Below, piece by piece: positions 1 to 6,073 of a stretch of DNA of 6,073 nucleotides. The notes under the pieces are model-generated. The model ran no database searches. It saw only the letters and a list, made by a program, of their open reading frames with translations, and had not been told where the DNA came from. This DNA is from Burkholderiales bacterium (lineage in GTDB: Bacteria; Pseudomonadota; Gammaproteobacteria; Burkholderiales; SG8-39): positions 1-6,073 of the forward strand of contig JAICPQ010000175.1 of assembly GCA_025929745.1 (NCBI GenBank). The letters run 5' to 3'. Both the position numbers and the translations under genes were made by a program. The stretch's first letter is position 1; each line of letters starts with the position of its first letter.

Positions 1-1052
1 ACGATGGAAAAGTGGCTGGTACCGCTTTCCGCATCGCCTGGCGGCGCGAGCGCCATGGCCTTCTCGCTCACCAGCCTGGCACGCTGATCCAGGTACTGCC
101 GGGAAAGCAAACCCTTGACAGGCACCTTCACGAAGTCCGGATCGCCGAGGTAGCGGGCGCGATCGGCGTAGGCAAGCTTTCCGGCCTCGGCGAAAAAGTG
201 CAGCGCGGCGGCCGACTGCGGTTCGGCGCGCGCGAAACGCGTGCGCTCCAAAATGCCGAGGATCTGGAGGAGCGCAATGCCGCCCGAGCTCGGCGGACCC
301 ATCGAGCACACGCGCCAGTCGCGATACGGTCCGCACAGAACTTCACGCTCCAACGCGCGGTACGCGTGCAAGTCGTCCTCTACGAGATCACCGGGATTCG
401 CGTGCGCGCGTACCGCGGCGACAATGTCTTTTGCGATCTCGCCCTCGTAGAACACGCGCACGCCGCCGCGCCCCAGCGCGCGCAAGGTCTCGGCGTATTC
501 GCGGTTCACAATGCGGCTTGCCGGGTAGTAGCGGCGCAACTCGGGCGCACGCTCGAGCGCCGCTAGAAACTTGGCTGAGGGCGTGAAGCCTTCCTCGGCG
601 ATGCGGATCGCCGGCTCGAAGAGCGAGCGCCAGTCCAGGCGACCGTGGCGCGCGTGCGCGAATTCGAGCATCCGAAGCACGCCTGGTACGCCGACCGAGC
701 GGCCGCCGATTGCCGCCTCCAGAAAGCCGAGCGGTTTTCCCTCTTTCAGGAAGCGCTCCGGCTTCGCCGCCGCCGGAGCGGTCTCGCGCCCGTCGTAGCT
801 GCGCAAGCGCTTCTCCGCGGCTGACCAGTGCAGCATGAACGCGCCGCCGCCAATGCCCGAGGACTCGGGCTCCACCAGGCCAAGGACCATTTGCACCGCC
901 ACGGCTGCGTCGACCGCCGAGCCGCCGCGGCGCAGCACCTCCGCGCCGGCTTCGGCGGCGAGCGGATGCGCCGCGGCGACAAGCGTGCGCTTCGCATCCT
1001 GCGCGGTGCAGGTCAGCGCAACAACGAAGAGGGCCGCCGCAGCCGCCCTCAC
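1..1052 (-). CDS. ggt: Gamma-glutamyltransferase (glutathione hydrolase) precursor, 3' end cut off by the window
   Basis: Ggt is a periplasmic Ntn-hydrolase that cleaves or transfers the gamma-glutamyl group of glutathione; the precursor cuts itself into a large and a small subunit. I translated 350 codons. A short hydrophobic signal peptide (about residues 1-18, ending CTAQDA) is followed by AAAHPLAAEAG, then RRGGSAVDAAVA, SGIGGGAF (65-72), and GRETAP, whose Arg89 matches the substrate-binding Arg114 of E. coli. Further on come MGPPSSGGI (251-259) and YLGDPDFV. The last residues, GTSHFSI, are the autoprocessing site: Thr345 should be the catalytic N-terminus of the small subunit, which lies almost wholly outside the window. 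The large subunit is about 45 residues shorter than in E. coli. The GTG start at 1052 is favoured because an in-frame stop (1067-1065) lies just upstream and a signal peptide follows at once. The start is 4 bp after the hppA stop and lacks a clear Shine-Dalgarno, which suggests translational coupling. Family assignment is firm; the physiological substrate is inferred. Confidence 0.93.
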   Translation of the reverse strand, partial: MRAAAAALFVVALTCTAQDAKRTLVAAAHPLAAEAGAEVLRRGGSAVDAAVAVQMVLGLVEPESSGIGGGAFMLHWSAAEKRLRSYDGRETAPAAAKPERFLKEGKPLGFLEAAIGGRSVGVPGVLRMLEFAHARHGRLDWRSLFEPAIRIAEEGFTPSAKFLAALERAPELRRYYPASRIVNREYAETLRALGRGGVRVFYEGEIAKDIVAAVRAHANPGDLVEDDLHAYRALEREVLCGPYRDWRVCSMGPPSSGGIALLQILGILERTRFARAEPQSAAALHFFAEAGKLAYADRARYLGDPDFVKVPVKGLLSRQYLDQRARLVSEKAMALAPPGDAESGTSHFSI

Positions 1053-1056
1053 GCGG

Positions 1057-3156
<2,100 letters not shown>

Positions 3157-3160
3157 GTTG

Positions 3161-3168
3161 TCCTCCCC
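3161..3168 (-). promoter_or_regulatory. Strong Shine-Dalgarno site of hppA
   Basis: On the minus strand this reads GGGGAGGA, ending 4 nt before the hppA ATG. It is the only strong ribosome-binding site in the window; the other genes have weak sites and appear to rely on overlap or close spacing. It fixes the hppA start and suggests independent, high translation of this membrane protein. Confidence 0.8.
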
Positions 3169-3181
3169 GGAAAGGACGAAA

Positions 3182-3190
3182 ATTTTATCA
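3182..3190 (-). promoter_or_regulatory. Candidate extended -10 element for an internal hppA promoter
   Basis: The minus strand reads TGATAAAAT, which matches the extended -10 pattern TGnTATAAT with one mismatch. Its TGA is the adk stop codon. A start of transcription about 7 nt downstream, near 3175, would give a leader of about 20 nt that still contains the hppA Shine-Dalgarno. I see no recognisable -35 hexamer at the usual spacing; extended -10 promoters can work without one. It lies in the only AT-rich patch of the largest intergenic gap. This is a pattern match only. Confidence 0.25.
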
Positions 3191-3820
3191 GGTCAGCGCG
3201 GCGAGAGCCCGCGCGCTCACCTCTTCCACCGTGCCGAGACCGGAGATGCGGCGGTACTTCACCGGCTGCTTCCGATAGTGCGCAACGAGCGGACGCGTCT
3301 GCTTGCGATAGACCTCGAGGCGCTTGCGCACGGTGTCCTCGCGGTCGTCGTCGCGCTGCACGAGCGGCTCGCCGGTCAAATCGTCCCTGCCGGCGCTTTT
3401 CGGTGGATTGTATTTCTCGTGGTACACGCGCCCGGATGCCGGATGCACGCGCCGGCCGCTCACACGAGCGATGATGTCCTCGTCGGGCACGTCGATCTCG
3501 AGCACGCAATCGAGCGCGACCCCCGCGTGCGCGAGCGCCTCGGCCTGGGGAATGGTGCGCGGAAAGCCATCGAACAGGTAGCCGCGCCGGCAGTCCGCAT
3601 TCTGCAAACGCTCCTTCACCAGTCCGACGATGATGTCGTCGGATACGAGCTGGCCGGCGTCCATCACTTTTTTCGCCGCGACGCCGAGCGGCGTGCCCGC
3701 CTTCACCGCCGCGCGCAGCATGTCGCCGGTCGAGATCTGCGGAATGCCGAACTTCTTCGAAAGGATCGCCGCCTGCGTGCCCTTGCCGGCGCCCGGCGCT
3801 CCCAGAAGGATCAGCTTCAT
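3188..3820 (-). CDS. adk: Adenylate kinase
   Basis: Adk is a cytoplasmic monomer that catalyses ATP + AMP = 2 ADP and keeps adenylates in balance. The 210-residue protein carries the P-loop GAPGAGKGT (7-15), the AMP-binding region beginning ISTGDMLRA (29-37), DGFPRT (84-89) with the AMP-contacting Arg88, and a long LID domain (about 122-159) beginning GRRVH and ending with LVQRDDDREDTV. The LID has no cysteines, so it is the non-zinc type usual in Gram-negatives. Arg156 and nearby arginines fit the phosphate-binding set. The length is slightly under the usual 214-218, because the C-terminal region is a little short. The ATG overlaps the kdsB stop in an ATGA, and the nearest purine-rich tract (GGAGG) lies about 18 nt upstream, too far for an ideal site, so translation is probably coupled to kdsB. 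The placement after lpxK and kdsB is the usual betaproteobacterial order. Confidence 0.98.
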   Translation of the reverse strand: MKLILLGAPGAGKGTQAAILSKKFGIPQISTGDMLRAAVKAGTPLGVAAKKVMDAGQLVSDDIIVGLVKERLQNADCRRGYLFDGFPRTIPQAEALAHAGVALDCVLEIDVPDEDIIARVSGRRVHPASGRVYHEKYNPPKSAGRDDLTGEPLVQRDDDREDTVRKRLEVYRKQTRPLVAHYRKQPVKYRRISGLGTVEEVSARALAALT

Positions 3821-4542
3821 TGAATCATTCTACGCACCGCCTCCAGATCCTCCGGCGTATCGACGCCTGGAGGAATGTCGGCCTGGCTCACTGCCACCGC
3901 GATGCGATGACCGTGCCACAGCACGCGCAGCTGCTCGAGCGCCTCGGCCTTCTCCAGCGGGCTCGCCTTGAGGCGCGCATACCTTTTCAGAAAACCGACG
4001 CGATAGCCGTAGATGCCCGCGTGCCGGTAGCAGAGCGCCGCCGCTTCGCGCGGATACGGGATGCGCGAGCGCGAGAAGTAAAGCGCGTAGCCCTGGCTGT
4101 CGAGCACCACCTTCACCACGTTCGGGCTCGCAGCCGAGGCTTCGTCATGGATGGGATGGCAGGCCGTGGAAACGGCCGCGTCGCGCCTTTTTTCCAGCAT
4201 GCGCGCAACCTGAGTGATGAGGCGCGGCGCGATCAGCGGCTCGTCACCCTGCACGTTCACCACGATCTGGCGCTCCCCGAGCCCGAGCTTCTGCGCCGCC
4301 TCGGCCAGGCGGTCGGTGCCCGATGCATGATCGGCGCGCGTCATGATCGCGGCATGGCCGTGCGCGCGCACCGCCAGCGCGATACGCTCGTCATCGGTCG
4401 CAACATGCACGCCGGCGGCGCCGCTCTTCGCCGCGCGCTCGCACACATGCACGATCATGGGCCGGCCGGCGATCTCGGCGAGCGGCTTGCCGGGGAAGCG
4501 CGTCGATGCATAGCGCGCCGGAATGATGACCTGAAACTTCAA
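3817..4542 (-). CDS. kdsB: 3-deoxy-manno-octulosonate cytidylyltransferase (CMP-Kdo synthetase)
   Basis: KdsB activates Kdo in the cytoplasm: Kdo + CTP gives CMP-Kdo + pyrophosphate, supplying the sugar that is attached to lipid A. The protein begins KFQVIIPARYASTRFPGKPL, the nucleotide-binding start of the family. It continues with RADHASGTDRLAE (69-81), VVNVQGDEPL (94-103) with metal-binding Asp100, the FSRSRIPY segment (156-163), RHAGIYGYR (173-181), EALEQLRVLWHGHRI (200-214) and GVDTPEDLEAVR (226-237) with Asp228 as second metal ligand. I place the start at a TTG (4542-4540), which gives 241 residues. The frame is open further upstream to a GTG at 4686, but that would add 48 unrelated residues lying over the Trm112 gene. 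The TTG overlaps the preceding stop as TTGA, with a weak purine tract (GAAGAAG) upstream. The loop between IPYPRE and YRHAGIY is shorter than in E. coli, which accounts for the slightly short protein. All key residues are present. Confidence 0.96.
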   Translation of the reverse strand: MKFQVIIPARYASTRFPGKPLAEIAGRPMIVHVCERAAKSGAAGVHVATDDERIALAVRAHGHAAIMTRADHASGTDRLAEAAQKLGLGERQIVVNVQGDEPLIAPRLITQVARMLEKRRDAAVSTACHPIHDEASAASPNVVKVVLDSQGYALYFSRSRIPYPREAAALCYRHAGIYGYRVGFLKRYARLKASPLEKAEALEQLRVLWHGHRIAVAVSQADIPPGVDTPEDLEAVRRMIQ

Positions 4543-4733
4543 ACCGCGACTTCTTCGTCGGGCGGGAGCTTGCGCGCTTCCTCTTCCAGCATCACCGGGA
4601 TCCCATCCTTGACCGGATAGCCCAGGCGGTCGGCCTTGCAGACGAGTTCCGCAGCGTTCTTGCGGTAGACGAGCTTGCCCTTGCACAGAGGGCAGACCAG
4701 GATCTCAAGCAGCCTTGGATCGACGGCACTCAT
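4539..4733 (-). CDS. Trm112-like small protein (UPF0434 / YcaR family)
   Basis: This is a 64-residue protein of the Trm112/UPF0434 family. It begins MSAVDPRLLEILVCPLCKG, has a second cysteine region ELVCKADRLGYP (29-40), and ends with the hallmark KDGIPVMLEEEA (42-53). Three cysteines are visible (14, 17, 32); the fourth ligand of a classical zinc site is absent, as is common in bacterial members. In eukaryotes and archaea Trm112 activates methyltransferases; in bacteria the role is not settled, and the steady position between lpxK and kdsB (as with ycaR in E. coli) gives only a contextual hint. The ATG at 4733 lies 29 bp inside the end of lpxK, and the sequence from DPRLLEIL onward is conserved in the family, so a later start is unlikely. 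Only a weak GAG-type ribosome site precedes it. Confidence 0.93.
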   Translation of the reverse strand: MSAVDPRLLEILVCPLCKGKLVYRKNAAELVCKADRLGYPVKDGIPVMLEEEARKLPPDEEVAV

Positions 4734-5682
4734 CGAGTTTTCTCAGGAGCCAGGCGCCGAACCCCGGGTCGAGCCTTGCCGTGACGGGAAGAACCCACCA
4801 CTCCGGCCGCGCGACGCGCCGCAATTTTACCGCGTCCTTCTCGGTAAGCAGCACCGGCAGACCGTCGCCGAACTCGAGGTCGCGCTCGCTGAATGGGTGG
4901 TGATCCCGGAAGGGATGCGGGATCACCTGGATTCCGGCGCGCCCGAGATGGAGGAAAAAGCGGTTCGGGTCGCCGATGCCGGCGGCGGCGTGCACCTTCT
5001 GCCCCGCGAAGCTCTTGAGCGGCCGGCGCGCGCGCGCGTCGGTCATGCGGTGCACTTCATCGCCGGCCAACGTCATGGCGAAGTCCTTCAGCGCCGCTCC
5101 GGTGTGCGCGACGACCGCATCCACGGTGCGCAGCCGCCAGCCCGGCTCGCGCAACGGTCCGGCGGGCAGAAAGAAGCCGTTGCCCAGACCGCGAGCGTCC
5201 ATTACCGCAATCTCGATGTCTCGGCGCATGCGGTAGTGCTGCAGGCCGTCGTCCAGCACGAGGACATTGACTTCCGGGTGCGCACGGCGCAGCGCCGCGG
5301 CCGCCGCCACGCGGTCGGCGCCGACCCACACCGGGCAGCCGCTACGCCGCGCAAGGAGCACGGGCTCGTCGCCCACCTCGGACGCCTCGGAGGCGAGCGT
5401 CGCCGCGCGCGGCGCATCGATCTTCGCGCCGTAGCCGCGCGAGATGATCGCCGGCGACCAGCCCTTGCTCTTCAAGTGCTCCGCGATCCAGATGACGAGC
5501 GGCGTCTTGCCCGTTCCGCCGACCGTGATGTTGCCCACGACGATCACGGGGATTCCCGGATGCTGGGACCGGATGAGTCGCAGCGCGTAGAGAAGGCGGC
5601 GCGTCAGGACGACCACAAGGAAGGCAAGGCTCAGCGGCCATAACAGCATAGCCAGCGGGCCGCGACGATACCAAAACTTCAC
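4705..5682 (-). CDS. lpxK: Tetraacyldisaccharide 4'-kinase (lipid A synthesis)
   Basis: LpxK phosphorylates the 4' position of the tetraacylated disaccharide 1-phosphate, giving lipid IVA at the inner face of the inner membrane. The 325-residue length is normal. A hydrophobic N-terminal segment (about 10-26) followed by RRLLYALR is the membrane anchor. Next come GNITVGGTGKTP (50-61), the Walker A loop; SRGYG (81-85); VGDEPVLLARR (103-113); LVLDDGLQHYRMRRD (141-155) with the catalytic/Walker B aspartates; LPAGPLREP (172-180); FRDHHPF (258-264); and LTEKDAVKL (279-287). The start is a GTG at 5682, the only start codon close upstream of the conserved YRRGPL. The next in-frame ATG, at residue 12, would remove it and part of the anchor. 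The gene begins 13 bp after exbD and has only an AGG very close to the GTG, so coupling to exbD is likely. It overlaps the Trm112 gene by 29 bp. A perfect 10-bp inverted repeat lies inside it (4899-4927). Confidence 0.97.
   Translation of the reverse strand: MKFWYRRGPLAMLLWPLSLAFLVVVLTRRLLYALRLIRSQHPGIPVIVVGNITVGGTGKTPLVIWIAEHLKSKGWSPAIISRGYGAKIDAPRAATLASEASEVGDEPVLLARRSGCPVWVGADRVAAAAALRRAHPEVNVLVLDDGLQHYRMRRDIEIAVMDARGLGNGFFLPAGPLREPGWRLRTVDAVVAHTGAALKDFAMTLAGDEVHRMTDARARRPLKSFAGQKVHAAAGIGDPNRFFLHLGRAGIQVIPHPFRDHHPFSERDLEFGDGLPVLLTEKDAVKLRRVARPEWWVLPVTARLDPGFGAWLLRKLDECRRSKAA
4899..4927. repeat. Perfect 10-bp inverted repeat inside lpxK
   Basis: The arms GGTGATCCCG (4899-4908) and CGGGATCACC (4918-4927) are exact reverse complements separated by 9 nt. 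In mRNA this would form a stable GC-rich hairpin. It sits in codons for the conserved VIPHPFRDHH region of LpxK and has no run of T after it, so it does not look like an intrinsic terminator. It may simply be a by-product of the coding sequence. Confidence 0.6.
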
Positions 5683-5695
5683 GACCTGATTATGG

Positions 5696-6073
5696 TTATT
5701 TGTTGGATTGGGTGGTGAAGGTGATCTGCGCGAGGCCGGCGAGGCGCGACGCTTCCATGACGCGGATCACGGACTGGTGGGTCGCGTTTGCGTCTGCGCT
5801 GATCACTACGATCGGCTCCTGCATCTGCGCCGAGGCGCGGCGCAGCTCGCCGGCGAGCTGCTCGACCGAGCGGAACGGCACCGCGTTGCGGTTGACGACG
5901 TACTGGCCCTGCGCATTCACGAGGATGCTGATCTCGTTCGGGCGCTGGAGCTGGCGCTCGGCTTGCGCCGACGGCAGGTTGATCTGCAGCTCCGTGTACT
6001 TGGAATACGTCGTGGTGATCATTAGGAAGATCAGGATCACCAGCATCACGTCGATCATCGGCACCAGATTGAT
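5696..6073 (-). CDS. exbD: ExbD/TolR-family biopolymer transport protein, 5' end cut off by the window
   Basis: ExbD and TolR are inner-membrane proteins with one helix and a periplasmic domain. With ExbB or TolQ they form a proton-driven motor that powers TonB-dependent uptake or envelope maintenance. The visible 125 residues begin INLVPMIDVMLVILIFLMITTTY. This is the family's single membrane helix, and the Asp at visible residue 8 is the conserved proton-carrying residue. The remainder is the periplasmic domain, including VVNRNAVPFRSVEQLAGEL, then PIVVISADANATHQSVIRVME, and ending ITFTTQSNK. Roughly 10-20 N-terminal residues lie outside the window, as would the expected exbB/tolQ partner. 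A GTG at 6064 falls inside the membrane helix and is not the real start. The symbol exbD follows the usual naming in this betaproteobacterial gene order; the sequence alone does not separate ExbD from TolR. The stop lies 13 bp before lpxK. Confidence 0.92.
   Translation of the reverse strand: MNLVPMIDVMLVILIFLMITTTYSKYTELQINLPSAQAERQLQRPNEISILVNAQGQYVVNRNAVPFRSVEQLAGELRRASAQMQEPIVVISADANATHQSVIRVMEASRLAGLAQITFTTQSNK

Noticed and set aside
12..566. 184-codon plus-strand frame opposite ggt
   Set aside because: The minus strand encodes a full gamma-glutamyltransferase large subunit with conserved motifs throughout this interval.
1053..1056. Terminator between hppA and ggt
   Set aside because: The gap is only 4 bp and no hairpin with a T run is present at this junction or at the adk-hppA gap.
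4543..4686. N-terminal extension of kdsB to a GTG at 4686
   Set aside because: The extra residues are the Trm112 gene read in another frame and no KdsB family member needs them.
5026..5039. Alternating GC tract (possible Z-DNA) in lpxK
   Set aside because: It is only 14 nt long and is explained by codons for ARAR in GC-rich coding DNA.
4675..5643. 322-codon plus-strand frame opposite lpxK
   Set aside because: It shadows lpxK, whose frame has an intact Walker A loop and DDGLQHY; the plus-strand product resembles no family.
5689..5694. CATAAT -10-like hexamer between exbD and lpxK
   Set aside because: It would place the transcript start at the lpxK GTG itself with no room for a leader, and no -35 is evident.

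Overview
The window is about two-thirds G+C by eye and almost completely coding. Seven complete or near-complete genes and one gene fragment all read from the minus strand, so in transcription order the window runs from base 6073 down to base 1: exbD/tolR-like (5' end cut off), lpxK, a Trm112-like small protein gene, kdsB, adk, hppA, and ggt (3' end cut off). The order exbD-lpxK-Trm112-kdsB-adk is the one familiar from betaproteobacterial chromosomes. Together with the Gram-negative lipid A/Kdo genes and the base composition, this points to a betaproteobacterium. I cannot name the genus.

The genes are packed like a single operon. The junctions are: exbD-lpxK, 13 bp apart; lpxK-Trm112, 29 bp overlap; Trm112-kdsB, 4 bp overlap (TTGA); kdsB-adk, 4 bp overlap (ATGA); adk-hppA, 31 bp gap; hppA-ggt, 4 bp gap. 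No stretch longer than 31 bp lacks a gene. The 31-bp gap is the only place with a strong Shine-Dalgarno sequence and a promoter-like element, so hppA and ggt may be partly uncoupled from the envelope genes. Three genes start with non-ATG codons (GTG for lpxK and ggt, TTG for kdsB).

The first half (6073 to about 3817) serves the cell envelope. An ExbD/TolR subunit belongs to a proton-driven energy transducer, LpxK makes lipid A by phosphorylating its precursor, and KdsB activates Kdo as CMP-Kdo for attachment to lipid A. Adk interconverts AMP, ADP and ATP. HppA is a membrane proton pump driven by pyrophosphate, and its residues K474 and T477 mark the K+-independent class. Ggt is an exported gamma-glutamyltransferase that acts on glutathione in the periplasm; the window ends six residues after its catalytic threonine.

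These are well-known families and I see no undescribed system. Points worth a second look are the placement of a pyrophosphate-driven pump directly behind a pyrophosphate-producing Kdo pathway, the TTG start and short loop of KdsB, a possible promoter overlapping the adk stop codon, and a perfect 10-bp inverted repeat inside lpxK. There are no tRNA or rRNA genes, mobile elements, CRISPR arrays or convincing terminators.
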